A stretch of DNA of 64,000 bases, taken from CANKBT01 sp038235705 (GTDB lineage Bacteria > Actinomycetota > Actinomycetes > Mycobacteriales > SCTD01). Made by a program: the position numbers and the translations under genes. The notes under the pieces were generated by a model. It was not told where the DNA came from. It saw only the letters and a list, made by a program, of their open reading frames with translations, and did no database searches. The stretch's first letter is position 1, and the number at the start of each line of letters is the position of its first letter. Positions 7,024-16,371 of this stretch are shown here, piece after piece. The stretch covers positions 1 to 64,000 of the forward strand of contig JBBSTR010000001.1 of NCBI GenBank assembly GCA_038235705.1, given 5' to 3'.

Positions 7024-8513
7024 GCAGCGTTGCAGAGTTCCTGTGGGACAACGCCGAGCAGCGGCGGACGGGGGTGGCGCTCCGAGGGTCGGGGCGGGAG
7101 CTCACGTACGGAGCCCTGCGCGACGGAGCAGCGAGGGTCGCGGGCGCCCTGGCTGCTGCCGGGGTGCGACCCGGCGACCGGGTCCTGCTCCTGGCCCCCA
7201 GCGTCCCCGAGTTCGGGCCGCTCTACTACGGGGTGCACGCGGCCGGAGCGGTAGCGGTCACTGTCAACACGATGTCGACCGCAACCGAGCTGGCCTACGT
7301 CCTGGAGGACGCCGGCTGCAGCCTGGCGGTCGCCTGGCGCGACAGTGCGACCGCGACGGAGCAGGCAGCGGCGGCCCAGGCGGTGCCGTTCTGGTCGATC
7401 GGCACGCAGCTCGAGGGGCTGCCCTCGGCGACGCCGGTGGACCGCCCGACCGCACGCGCGCTCGAGGACACGGCGGCGATCCTGTACACCTCCGGCACGA
7501 CAGGCCGTCCCAAGGGCGCGGAGATCACGCACGGCAACCTCCGGGCCTGCGCCGCGGCGTTCAAGGACGTCCTGCAGCTGAGCGACGACGACCGCTTCGG
7601 CACCGGGCTGCCCCTGTTCCACATCTATGGTCAAGCCGTCGTCATGGGCTCGGTGATCGCGATCGGTGGGTCGTTGTCGCTGCTGAGCCCGTTCGACGCG
7701 GACGCAGCGGTAGCGCTCGTCCGGGACGAACGGCTCACCTCGTTCGCCGGGGTCCCGACGATGTTCAACGCGATGCTCCAGACCAAGGGGACGTACGGTC
7801 CCGCCGACTTCGCGAGCCTGCGCCTGTGCTCCTCGGGCGGTGCCTCGCTGCCGGCCGAGGTGATCAGGGCCTTCGGCGAGCGGTTCGGCGCGGTGCTGCT
7901 GGAGGGGTACGGGCTGACCGAGACCACCGGTGCTGCGACGTTCAACGGGCTCGACCGCGAGCGCAAAGCCGGCTTTGTCGGGATCCCGCTACCGGGTTGC
8001 GAGGTCAAGATCGTCGACGCTGGCGGCCAGGAGGTGCCCCCCGGTGAACGCGGCGAGGTCCTCGTCAAGGGTCCGATCGTCATGGCCCGCTACTGGGGTC
8101 GGCCGGAGGCCACCGACGAGGCGATCACCGACGGGTGGCTGCACACGGGTGACATCGGTCGGGTGGACGACGTAGGCGACCTGGAGATCGTCGACCGCAA
8201 GAAGGATCTCGTGATCCGAGGCGGATACAACATCTATCCGCGCGAGGTGGAGGAGGTCCTCTACGAGCACCCGGACATCGTGGAGGCGGCAGTGATCGGG
8301 GTCCCTGACCCGCACTACGGCGAGGAGATCGGCGCCGTGATCGTGCTGAACGAAGGATCGACCCTCACGCCCGAGAGCCTGCGGGCATGGGCCAAGGAGC
8401 GCCTCTCGGCGTACAAGGTCCCCCGGCTCTTCTCCTTCGTGGACGAGCTGCCCAAGGGGGGTACCGGAAAAATTCTCAAGCGAGCCATCGACCGCGACCA
8501 GCTGCACCGCTGA
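7020..8513 (+). CDS. AMP-forming acyl-CoA synthetase (ANL superfamily)
   Basis: A 497-residue ligase that activates a carboxylic acid to its CoA thioester through an acyl-adenylate. The phosphate-binding loop YTSGTTGRPKG is at about 156-166, the GYGLTET motif near 300, the hinge region GWLHTGDIG follows, and the C-terminal catalytic lysine is in GGTGKILKRA. All motifs are intact. The start at 7020 overlaps the TetR stop as ATGA. The substrate, whether fatty, aromatic or branched acid, cannot be told from sequence, but placement with a hydratase, a dehydrogenase and an SDR indicates it feeds a beta-oxidation-like route. Confidence 0.9.
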   Translation: MSSVAEFLWDNAEQRRTGVALRGSGRELTYGALRDGAARVAGALAAAGVRPGDRVLLLAPSVPEFGPLYYGVHAAGAVAVTVNTMSTATELAYVLEDAGCSLAVAWRDSATATEQAAAAQAVPFWSIGTQLEGLPSATPVDRPTARALEDTAAILYTSGTTGRPKGAEITHGNLRACAAAFKDVLQLSDDDRFGTGLPLFHIYGQAVVMGSVIAIGGSLSLLSPFDADAAVALVRDERLTSFAGVPTMFNAMLQTKGTYGPADFASLRLCSSGGASLPAEVIRAFGERFGAVLLEGYGLTETTGAATFNGLDRERKAGFVGIPLPGCEVKIVDAGGQEVPPGERGEVLVKGPIVMARYWGRPEATDEAITDGWLHTGDIGRVDDVGDLEIVDRKKDLVIRGGYNIYPREVEEVLYEHPDIVEAAVIGVPDPHYGEEIGAVIVLNEGSTLTPESLRAWAKERLSAYKVPRLFSFVDELPKGGTGKILKRAIDRDQLHR

Positions 8514-8536
8514 ACCCGACGACGAAGGAGCATCAG

Positions 8537-9751
8537 ATGGAGTTCACCCTCACCGACCGTTGCCAGGACTACCAGGCGCGGCTCTCGTCCTTCATGGACA
8601 GTCACGTCTACCCGAACGAGGCCGTGTACGACGAGCAGGTGCGCGCCTCCGGCGACCCGCACTTCCATCCGCCGGTGATGGAGGAGATGAAGCAGGCCGC
8701 CCGGGACCAGGGGCTGTGGAACCTGTTCCACCCCCACCCCGAGTGGGGTCCGGGGCTGACCAATGCCGAGTACGCGCCGCTGGCGGAGATCATGGGCCGG
8801 AGCCACATCGCGTCCGAGGCCACCAACTGCTCGGCTCCCGACACGGGCAACATGGAGGTGCTGACGCTGTTCGGCACCCAGGAGCACAAGGACCGCTGGC
8901 TGCGGCCGCTGCTCGAAGGGGAGGTGCGGTCCGCGTTCGCGATGACCGAGCCTGACGTGGCCAGCTCGGACGCGAGCAACATCGAGATGCGCATCGAACG
9001 TGACGGTGACGAGTACGTCCTCAACGGCCGCAAGTGGTGGACCTCCAACGCCCTCCACAAGAACTGCCGAGTCCTGATCGTGATGGGCAAGACCGACCCG
9101 AGCGCCGCGCGGCACAAGCAGCAGTCGATGATCGTCGTCCCCCTGGACACGCCTGGGGTCGAGATCGTCCGCGGGCTGCCGGTCTTCGGCTACCAGGACG
9201 TCGAGGGCCACGCCGAGGTCCGGTTCACCGACGCCCGGGTCGGCGTCGACGCGCTGCTCTCGGGCGAGGGCGACGGCTTCGCCATCAGCCAGGCCCGCCT
9301 CGGGCCCGGCCGCATCCACCACTGCATGCGCTCCATCGGAGCGGCCGAGCGGGCGCTGGAGCTGATGTGCCACCGGGCGCAGAACCGGGTGTCGTTCGGG
9401 CAGCCGATCTCCGAGCGGGCCAACATCCAGGACTGGATCGCGGAGTCCCGGATCGAGATCGAGATGGTCCGGCTGCTCACGATGAAGACGGCGTGGCTGA
9501 TGGACACGGTCGGCAACAAGTCGGCCCGCACCGAGATCTCCGCGATCAAGGTGGCGGCCCCGGCGATGGCGCTCAAGGTCATGGACCGCGCCATCCAGGT
9601 GCACGGTGGTGGCGGGGTCTCCGACGACTTCCCGCTCGCCTGGATGTGGGCCCACCAGCGCACCCTGCGTCTGGCCGACGGACCGGACGAGGTGCACAAG
9701 CGCTCGATCGCCCAGCGCGAGCTCAAGCGCGTGCCGTCGGCGGGACGCTGA
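8537..9751 (+). CDS. Acyl-CoA dehydrogenase, ACAD10/11-like clade
   Basis: A 404-residue flavoenzyme that oxidises an acyl-CoA to the enoyl-CoA, passing electrons to electron-transfer flavoprotein (etfBA lies at 27398-29145). The middle-domain motif FAMTEPDVASSDA and the C-terminal GRIHHCMRSIG and QVHGGGGVSDD stretches are typical of the ACAD10/11 group. At the position where medium-chain enzymes have YEGT this one has DGPDEVH. The ATG at 8537 is preceded by GAAGGAG. It follows the ligase by 23 bases and the next SDR begins one base after its stop. Confidence 0.9.
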   Translation: MEFTLTDRCQDYQARLSSFMDSHVYPNEAVYDEQVRASGDPHFHPPVMEEMKQAARDQGLWNLFHPHPEWGPGLTNAEYAPLAEIMGRSHIASEATNCSAPDTGNMEVLTLFGTQEHKDRWLRPLLEGEVRSAFAMTEPDVASSDASNIEMRIERDGDEYVLNGRKWWTSNALHKNCRVLIVMGKTDPSAARHKQQSMIVVPLDTPGVEIVRGLPVFGYQDVEGHAEVRFTDARVGVDALLSGEGDGFAISQARLGPGRIHHCMRSIGAAERALELMCHRAQNRVSFGQPISERANIQDWIAESRIEIEMVRLLTMKTAWLMDTVGNKSARTEISAIKVAAPAMALKVMDRAIQVHGGGGVSDDFPLAWMWAHQRTLRLADGPDEVHKRSIAQRELKRVPSAGR

Positions 9752-9752
9752 C

Positions 9753-10517
9753 GTGGTCGGCACGGACCTGACCGGTCGGACCGCGATCGTCACCGGCGCC
9801 TCCCGCGGGATCGGGCTGGCCGTGGCCAGGTCGTTGGCTGAGCACGGCGCCCAGGTCGTGCTGACCTCGCGCCATCAGGCGGCCGCGGACGAAGCGGCAG
9901 AGCAGGTGGGCCACGGCGCGGTCGGTGTGCAGGCGCACGTCACCGACGAGGCCGCGGCGAAGGCGTGCGTCGACGGGGCCGTCGAGCGCTTCGGCAGCGT
10001 GGACGTCCTGGTCAACAACGCCGGGACCAACCCCTCGTTCGGGCCGGTCCTTGACCAGGACCACGGACGGTTCGCCAAGACCCTGGACATCAACCTCTGG
10101 GGTCCGTCGCTGTGGACCGGACTGGTCTGGCGTGCCTGGATGCGCGACCACGGCGGCGTCGTGGTCAACAACGCCTCCCTGGGCGGCCTCATCGTCGGAC
10201 CGGACCTCGGCGTCTACCACGCGTCGAAGGCCGCGCTCATTCACCTGACCAGCCAGATGGCCCTGGAGATGGGGCCCCGGGTCCGGGTCAATGCGGTCGC
10301 GCCCGGCGTGGTTCGCACCCGGCTGGCCGAGGCGCTCTGGCAGGAGCACGAGCAGGAGGTGGCCGACAAGACTCCGCTCGCACGCATCGGGGAGCCTGAG
10401 GACGTCGCCGACGCCGTGCTCTTCCTGGCGTCGGACATGTCCTCCTGGATCACCGGTGAGACGCTGGTGATCGACGGGGGTCAGCGTCACGGCGCCCCGG
10501 CGCGAGCCCCAGGATGA
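9753..10517 (+). CDS. Short-chain dehydrogenase/reductase in acyl-CoA operon
   Basis: A 254-residue classical SDR: TGASRGIG at 14-21, NNAG at 88-91, catalytic S142, Y155 and K159 (YHASK), and the C-terminal GETLVIDGG signature. The GTG at 9753 places the cofactor motif at the usual depth; the longer upstream frame only overlaps the dehydrogenase. The Ser-Arg after the second strand (TSRHQ) favours NADP(H). Probably a 3-hydroxyacyl-CoA dehydrogenase or related step of the operon, by context. Confidence 0.88.
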   Translation: MVGTDLTGRTAIVTGASRGIGLAVARSLAEHGAQVVLTSRHQAAADEAAEQVGHGAVGVQAHVTDEAAAKACVDGAVERFGSVDVLVNNAGTNPSFGPVLDQDHGRFAKTLDINLWGPSLWTGLVWRAWMRDHGGVVVNNASLGGLIVGPDLGVYHASKAALIHLTSQMALEMGPRVRVNAVAPGVVRTRLAEALWQEHEQEVADKTPLARIGEPEDVADAVLFLASDMSSWITGETLVIDGGQRHGAPARAPG

Positions 10518-10567
10518 CCAGCCACCGCTCGTGACGACACGTACGTGATGACCAACCGGAGGAAGAC

Positions 10568-11374
10568 ATGCCAGAAGCACAGGTCAACGGCACGACTCTG
10601 CACTACGTCGACGAGGGACCGAGGGACGCTCCGGCTCTGCTGCTCAGCCCGTCGATGTTTTTCGACACCCGGATGTTCCGTGCCCAGGCCGAAGCGTTCA
10701 AGGACCGCTACCGGGTGGTGCGCTACGACCACCGGGGCCAGGGCGAGAGCGCTCGGCACCCTCGCGACGAGCTGGACATGGACATCCTCACCGAGGACGC
10801 CGCAGCGCTCATCGCTGAGCTGGACCTCGCGCCGGTGACCTTCGTCGGCAACTCGATGGGCGGGTTCGTCGGGCTGCGACTCGCGGCCAGGCACCCCGAG
10901 CTGCTCCGGTCCGTCGTCCTGATGGGCACCTCGGCCGACGTCGAGGAGTCAGCCGAGCAGATGGACGGGCTGTTCGAGGTCTTCGGTGAGCAGGGCATGG
11001 AGCCGGTGCTGGAGGGGGTTCTGCAGTTCATGATGGGCACGACCACGCTCACCGATCCCGCCCGCGCGGAGACCCTGGCCGGGGTCCGAGAGCTGTTGCT
11101 GAGCCGCACCCCGGAGTATGCAGACGCCGGTTGGCACATCGCCCACCGGGACTCGGTGCTGGACGAGCTGCCGGGCATCACGATCCCGATGCTGGTCGTG
11201 GCCGGCACGGAGGACGCGACCTATCCGCCGCCGAAGTCGGAGCAGATCCACGCGTTGGTGCCGCACTCGCGTCTGGAATACATGCCGCGGACCGGGCACG
11301 TCCACGCGTTGGAGAACCCCGAGGCGGTTAACGCGCTGTTGGAGGACCACCTGTCCTCGCTCGCCCCGGCCTGA
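10568..11374 (+). CDS. Alpha/beta hydrolase, 3-oxoadipate enol-lactonase-like
   Basis: A 268-residue alpha/beta hydrolase. The nucleophile elbow GNSMGG has S96, the acid is in AGTEDATYP, and the histidine is in TGHVHALE. The usual His-Gly oxyanion motif after the first core strand is replaced by LSPSM, which is odd and may affect the oxyanion hole. The ATG at 10568 is preceded by GGAGGAAG. It lies 50 bases after the SDR in the same direction and is probably the last gene of the acyl-CoA operon, perhaps a CoA-ester or lactone hydrolase. Confidence 0.83.
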   Translation: MPEAQVNGTTLHYVDEGPRDAPALLLSPSMFFDTRMFRAQAEAFKDRYRVVRYDHRGQGESARHPRDELDMDILTEDAAALIAELDLAPVTFVGNSMGGFVGLRLAARHPELLRSVVLMGTSADVEESAEQMDGLFEVFGEQGMEPVLEGVLQFMMGTTTLTDPARAETLAGVRELLLSRTPEYADAGWHIAHRDSVLDELPGITIPMLVVAGTEDATYPPPKSEQIHALVPHSRLEYMPRTGHVHALENPEAVNALLEDHLSSLAPA

Positions 11375-11423
11375 GCGCCGACCTGGTCTGAGCGCGGTCG
11401 GCAGGCCTGGTTCGTGGAGGAGC

Positions 11424-12659
11424 TCAGTCGACCAGGGCGGCCTGCACGACCTGGCGCAGCTCGGTGCGGATCGGGTGTGCCGAGGACGGCACCAGCTGGG
11501 TGTAGAACTCCACCGTCAGCTGCTCGACCGGGTCGACCCAAAAGGCCGTGCTCGCCAGGCCGCCCCAGGTGATCTCACCCGGGTTGGCGGGGACCTTGTT
11601 CGCGACCGGGTCCACGGCGACGGCGACGCCGAGCCCGAAGCCGGTGCCCTCGAAACCGGTCTCGGCGAACTGCCCGCGACCGATGGCGGCCAGGGTGGCA
11701 CCGCCCGGGAGATGGTTGCGGGACATGTAGGCCACCGTCCGGGGGCCCAGCAGCCGGGTCTCACCGACCGCACCGCCCCCGAGCAGCATCGCGGTGAACC
11801 GGGCGTAGTCGGCCGCCGTGCTGATGAGGCCGCCGCCGCCCGAGAGCGCGGAGGGACGCTGCCGGGCCTGTGAACCGAGGGCGTCGTGGCGTACGGCGCG
11901 TCCTTCCGGGCCGAGCGTGTAGAGCGCGGCGAGCCGGGACGCGTCGTCGTCGTCCACCCACCAGCGGGTGTCGACCATGCCCAGCGGCTGGAAGACCTGC
12001 CTGGTGAACACCTCGTCGAGGGCTTCACCGGCAACCACCTCGACGAGACGGCCCAGGACGTCGGTAGCGACCGAGTAGTTCCATGCCCGGCCGGGCTCGA
12101 AGAGCAGGGGCAGGGCGGCCCAGCGACGGCACAGCTCGGTCAGGTCGGGACCGGGATCGGCGATCGGGTCGGCGCCAGCGGCGCGGTACAGCTCGTCCAG
12201 CAGGCTGGAGCGCGTGAAGGCGTAGGTGAGCCCGGCGGTGTGTGTCAGCAGGTGCCACACGCGGATGGGCTGGGTCGCCGGAACGGTGCTGGGATTGTCC
12301 AGGCTCCCGCCGACCAGGATCCGCATGTCGGCGAACTCCGGCAGCCAGCGGGAGATCTCGTCGTTCAACCGCAGCCGGCCCTGCTCGACGAGCTGCATCG
12401 CCGCAACGGCCGTGATCGGTTTGGTCATCGAGTAGATCCGCCAGAGCGTGTCGGCCTCGACGGGCGTGCCGGCCTCTCGGTCACGCATGCCGTAGGTCTG
12501 GCTGTGCACGGTGCGACCGCGTCGTGACACCCGGACCTGAGCGCCGGCGAGGCGCCCGTCGTCGACGTAGCCGCCGAGCAGGGTGTCGATGACGGCGAGC
12601 CGCCGGACGTCGACGCCCACCTCGCTCGGGTCGTGCTCGACGGTCAGCACGGCAGTCAC
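11424..12659 (-). CDS. Serine hydrolase of the beta-lactamase / esterase EstB family
   Basis: A 411-residue class C beta-lactamase-fold protein. The SxxK motif is S77-M-T-K80 and the YxN-equivalent is the Tyr-Ser-Val of WNYSVATDVLG, as in EstB-type esterases rather than true beta-lactamases. No signal peptide is visible, so it should be cytoplasmic. The GTG start overlaps the glgB stop as GTGA, so it is the last of five genes chained by stop-start overlaps from glgE. A role in removing an ester from glucan or trehalose intermediates would fit but is speculation. Confidence 0.85.
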   Translation of the reverse strand: MTAVLTVEHDPSEVGVDVRRLAVIDTLLGGYVDDGRLAGAQVRVSRRGRTVHSQTYGMRDREAGTPVEADTLWRIYSMTKPITAVAAMQLVEQGRLRLNDEISRWLPEFADMRILVGGSLDNPSTVPATQPIRVWHLLTHTAGLTYAFTRSSLLDELYRAAGADPIADPGPDLTELCRRWAALPLLFEPGRAWNYSVATDVLGRLVEVVAGEALDEVFTRQVFQPLGMVDTRWWVDDDDASRLAALYTLGPEGRAVRHDALGSQARQRPSALSGGGGLISTAADYARFTAMLLGGGAVGETRLLGPRTVAYMSRNHLPGGATLAAIGRGQFAETGFEGTGFGLGVAVAVDPVANKVPANPGEITWGGLASTAFWVDPVEQLTVEFYTQLVPSSAHPIRTELRQVVQAALVD

Positions 12660-15025
12660 GCCGGGCCCTGGCTGGTCAGCCAGACCGTGCCCAACGGCGG
12701 GAGGCGCAGCAGGGCTGAGGACGGCTGGCCGTGCCAGCCGTCGTCTTCAGCGCGAACGCCTCCGAAGTTGCCGACGCCGCTGCCGTTGAACATCTCTGCG
12801 TCGGTGTTGACGACCTCGGACCACTCGCCCGACCACGGCAGACCCAGCCGGTAGCCGTCGTGCGGAGTCCCGGCGAAGTTGCTGACGCAGGCCAACGCCG
12901 AGCCGTCGGCGCCGAAACGCAGGAACGAGAAGACGTTGCCCGTCGCGTCGTTCGCGTCGATCCACGAAAAGCCGGAAGCCTCATGGTCGAGCGACCACAG
13001 CGCGGACGTCTGCTTGTAGACCCGGTTCAGCTCGCGCAGCGCGAGCGCGACCCCGCGGTGGTCCGGCAGGTCCAGCAGCCACCAGTCGAGGCTGCGCTCC
13101 TCCGACCACTCGGACTCCTGCGCAAACTCGCTGCCCATGAACAGCAGCTGCTTGCCCGGGTGCGCCCACTGGAACGCCAGGTAGGCGCGGACGTTCGCCA
13201 GCTGCTGCCAGCGGTCGCCGGGCATCTTGCGCAGCAGCGAGCCCTTGCCGTGAACGACCTCGTCGTGACTGATCGGCAGCACGTAGTTCTCGGAATATGC
13301 GTAGACCATCGAGAACGTCATCTGGTGGTGGTGGTAGCCGCGGTGCACCGGCTCGTGCGCGACGTAGTCGAGCGAGTCGTGCATCCAGCCCATGTTCCAC
13401 TTGAACCCGAAGCCGAGGCCACCGAGGTGGGTCGGGCGCGAGACGCCCGGCCAGGCCGTGGACTCCTCCGCGATGGTCATGATGCCCGGCACCCGGCGGT
13501 AGACGACCGAGTTCATCTCTTGGAGGAAGGCGACGGCCTCCAGGTTTTCGCGCCCGCCGTACTGGTTCGGCTCCCACTGGCCGTCCTCGCGGGAGTAGTC
13601 CAGGTAGAGCATCGACGCGACGGCGTCGACCCGCAGCCCGTCGACGTGCATCTCCTGCAGCCAGTAGGTCGCGTTGGCGACAAGAAAGTTGCGCACCTCA
13701 CGGCGACCGAAGTCGAAGACGTACGTGCCCCAGTCCATCTGCTCGCCGCGCCTGGGGTCGGCGTGCTCGTAGAGCGCCGTGCCGTCGAACCGGGCCAGCG
13801 CGAACTCGTCCTTCGGGAAGTGCGCGGGCACCCAGTCGACGATGACGCCGATGCCGGCCTGGTGCAGCCGGTCCACCAGGTAGCGGAACTCGTCCGGGGA
13901 GCCGAAGCGCGAGGTCGGCGCGTAGTAGCCGGTGACCTGGTAGCCCCACGACCCGCCGAACGGGTGCTCGGCGACGGGGAGCATCTCGACGTGCGTGTAG
14001 CCGAGCCAGGTGACGTACTCGGTGAGCTGGTCGGCGAGCTCGACGTAGGACAGCCCCTGACGCCAGGAACCCAGGTGCACCTCGTAGGTGCTCATCGGTC
14101 GGGCGTGCGGGGAGCTCTCGGCGCGCAGGCTCATCCACTCGTCGTCGGCCCAGGTGTAGGAGGACTGCTCGACGACGCTGGCCGTGAGCGGCGGGACCTC
14201 GGTCGCGCGGGCCATCGGGTCCGCCTTGTCGTGCCACTGCCCGTCCTGGCCGAGGATCGCGTACTTGTAGCGCGCTCCCTCGCCGACGCCGGGCAGGAAC
14301 AGCTCCCAGACACCCGAGCTGCCGAGGCTGCGCATCGGGTGGCTCTGGCCGTCCCAGCCGTTGAAGTCACCGACGACCCGTACGCCGCGGGCGTTCGGCG
14401 CCCAGACGGCGAACGACGTGCCTTCTACGGTGCCGAGCGTGCCGTCGTAGGAGCGCACGTGCGCACCCAGCACGGTCCACAGCTCTTCGTGCCGGCCCTC
14501 TCCGATGAGGTAGAGGTCCATCTCGCCGAGGGTCGGCAGGAACCGGTAGGGCTCGTCGCTCGGGTAGGTGTCGCCGTGGTAGGCGACGTCGAGCCGGTAG
14601 TCCTGCGAGGTCACCCCGTCGAGCTGGGCGGCGAACACGCCGTGACCGATGTGCGGCAGGTCGTGGTCCTTGCCGGCGATCTTGGCCGTGACCCGTTCGG
14701 CGCCGGGGCGCAGCGCCCTGACGACCACCCCGTCTCCGCTCGGGTGCATGCCGAGGATGCTGTGCGGGTCGGCGTGCGCACCACCGGCCAGGCGCTCCAG
14801 CTCCTCGGCGGAGGGTGCAGGACGGCGGTCGGCCAGGGTCGCGACCGGAGCGGCGGGAGTGCTCTTGGCCGGGGTCTTCTTCGCCGCGGGGGTCTTGACG
14901 GACGCGTCGACCGGCTCGGGCACCGGCTTGCGCGTCGTGGTCTTCTTGACCGCCGCTGCCCCGGCCTTAACGGCCTTGGCCGCCTTGTGCTTGGCGCTGC
15001 CGGCGGGCGTGTCGGGGTCGGTCAT
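12656..15025 (-). CDS. glgB: 1,4-alpha-glucan branching enzyme with basic N-terminal tail
   Basis: A 789-residue GH13 enzyme that makes alpha-1,6 branches in the glucan polymer. After the tail there are the N1 and CBM48 modules, then the catalytic barrel with the nucleophile aspartate in GLRVDAVASML and the general acid in MTIAEESTAW. The first 60 or so residues are a low-complexity Lys/Ala/Pro/Thr tail with 11 lysines, resembling histone H1-like tails; it precedes a normal start to the family sequence near residue 72 (SAEELERLA). The ATG at 15025 has AGGAGG upstream and overlaps the maltokinase stop as ATGA. Confidence 0.95.
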   Translation of the reverse strand: MTDPDTPAGSAKHKAAKAVKAGAAAVKKTTTRKPVPEPVDASVKTPAAKKTPAKSTPAAPVATLADRRPAPSAEELERLAGGAHADPHSILGMHPSGDGVVVRALRPGAERVTAKIAGKDHDLPHIGHGVFAAQLDGVTSQDYRLDVAYHGDTYPSDEPYRFLPTLGEMDLYLIGEGRHEELWTVLGAHVRSYDGTLGTVEGTSFAVWAPNARGVRVVGDFNGWDGQSHPMRSLGSSGVWELFLPGVGEGARYKYAILGQDGQWHDKADPMARATEVPPLTASVVEQSSYTWADDEWMSLRAESSPHARPMSTYEVHLGSWRQGLSYVELADQLTEYVTWLGYTHVEMLPVAEHPFGGSWGYQVTGYYAPTSRFGSPDEFRYLVDRLHQAGIGVIVDWVPAHFPKDEFALARFDGTALYEHADPRRGEQMDWGTYVFDFGRREVRNFLVANATYWLQEMHVDGLRVDAVASMLYLDYSREDGQWEPNQYGGRENLEAVAFLQEMNSVVYRRVPGIMTIAEESTAWPGVSRPTHLGGLGFGFKWNMGWMHDSLDYVAHEPVHRGYHHHQMTFSMVYAYSENYVLPISHDEVVHGKGSLLRKMPGDRWQQLANVRAYLAFQWAHPGKQLLFMGSEFAQESEWSEERSLDWWLLDLPDHRGVALALRELNRVYKQTSALWSLDHEASGFSWIDANDATGNVFSFLRFGADGSALACVSNFAGTPHDGYRLGLPWSGEWSEVVNTDAEMFNGSGVGNFGGVRAEDDGWHGQPSSALLRLPPLGTVWLTSQGPA

Positions 15026-16371
15026 GTGTCCTCCTGCAGGATTCGCTCGATGGAGCCCAGCGGTACGGACAACCAGGCGGGGCGGTTCCGGGCTTCGTAG
15101 AGCACCTCGTACACCGCCTTGTCGAGCTCGAAGGCGAGCAGCCGTTCGGGCTGGTCGCGGGGGTCGTGGCCTGCCGCGGCGGCATAGCCGTCGCAGAAGG
15201 CGGAGCGGTTGCGCCCTGCCCACTCCAGCGCTCGGTACGCGAGCTGTGACGCAGCCGGCCCCTCGGCGAGCAGGTGATGGGCGGCGTAGTCGAAGCTGCG
15301 CAGCATGCCTGCGACGTCGCGCAGCGGGTTCATGAGCGTGGTCCGCTCGGCGAGCGGTCGGGCCGGCTCACCCTCGAAGTCGAGCAGCACCCACCCGTCC
15401 TGCGTGCGCAGGACCTGGCCCAGGTGCAGGTCGCCGTGGATGCGCTGGATCGTGACGGTGCCGGACTGACCGCCGAACGCGTCGTAGAGCGCGAGCAGGC
15501 GAGGCAGGTGGGCGGCGAGCTCGGGGACGTCGGCAGCCGCGGCTCGGGCGCGGTCGGCGAGCTGGCTCGCCGTGGCCTGGAAGTCCGACGCGTCGACCTC
15601 ACGGGTCGGCAGCGCAGTCGCCATCGCGAGGTGCACCTCTGCCGTGGCACGACCCAGCCGCTCGGACTCGGAGGCGAAGTCACCGCCGACCTCGTCGGCG
15701 CGCAGGTCACCCTCGGCGAACAGGTCCCGGACGCTGGCGGTCGCCATCGCCCATCCGTCGCTGGCGCCGGTCATGAAGGTCTGCAGCAGGCCCAGCGTGG
15801 TCTGCTCACCCCCGACCGGTCCGGTGAACCAGGCGAGCGGTGCAGGCACGTTGGTGCTGCCCGCCTGCGCCAGCGCACGCGTCACCTCGACGTCGGGGTT
15901 CTCGCCCGGCTGCAGGCGGCGGAAGAGCTTCAAGATCGCGGCGTCGCCGTACACCACGGAGGTGTTGCTCTGTTCCGCCGTCATCACCCGACCTGACAAG
16001 GTCGGGTCGATCTCCCCGCAGGTCGTGAACGAGAGGTCCCCGAGGGCCTCGCCCGAGGCCAGGTGAGCCAGCAGCGCGCTGGTCAGCTCGGGGTCGTGCA
16101 CGGCGTCGTAGGCCGTGGCGCCGTCCAGCTCGCCGATCACGGCGTGCTGGAGACGCTGCTCGATCGGGCCGGCCCGGCGTCCGAGAAGCAGCTGGTACCG
16201 GTCGGTCCCGCGGCTCGCCGTCACCTCGACCACGAGGTGCTGGACGTCAGGATCGCCGGACAGCACCTCGGTCTGCGACACCACGGACAGCCCGGTGATC
16301 TCGTCACCCTTTCCGCCGTACCAGCGCTGACCGGGGAGCCACGCCGTCAGCAGACGTTCCAGCGCGCTCAC
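15022..16371 (-). CDS. mak: Maltokinase
   Basis: A 449-residue kinase (also called Pep2) that phosphorylates maltose from trehalose synthase to maltose 1-phosphate, the substrate of GlgE. The N-terminus has the family WLPGQRWYGGK stretch. The kinase fold shows the catalytic loop HGDLHLGQ at 312-319 and the metal-binding LLDFEGEP shortly after. The GTG at 16371 overlaps the treS stop as GTGA, and the stop overlaps glgB as ATGA. treS and mak are separate genes here, not fused as in some actinobacteria. Confidence 0.95.
   Translation of the reverse strand: MSALERLLTAWLPGQRWYGGKGDEITGLSVVSQTEVLSGDPDVQHLVVEVTASRGTDRYQLLLGRRAGPIEQRLQHAVIGELDGATAYDAVHDPELTSALLAHLASGEALGDLSFTTCGEIDPTLSGRVMTAEQSNTSVVYGDAAILKLFRRLQPGENPDVEVTRALAQAGSTNVPAPLAWFTGPVGGEQTTLGLLQTFMTGASDGWAMATASVRDLFAEGDLRADEVGGDFASESERLGRATAEVHLAMATALPTREVDASDFQATASQLADRARAAAADVPELAAHLPRLLALYDAFGGQSGTVTIQRIHGDLHLGQVLRTQDGWVLLDFEGEPARPLAERTTLMNPLRDVAGMLRSFDYAAHHLLAEGPAASQLAYRALEWAGRNRSAFCDGYAAAAGHDPRDQPERLLAFELDKAVYEVLYEARNRPAWLSVPLGSIERILQEDT

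Noticed and set aside
12731..15100. A 789-codon open frame antisense to glgB
   Set aside because: Long antisense frames are frequent at this GC content; the translation is Val/Arg/Gly-rich without motifs.
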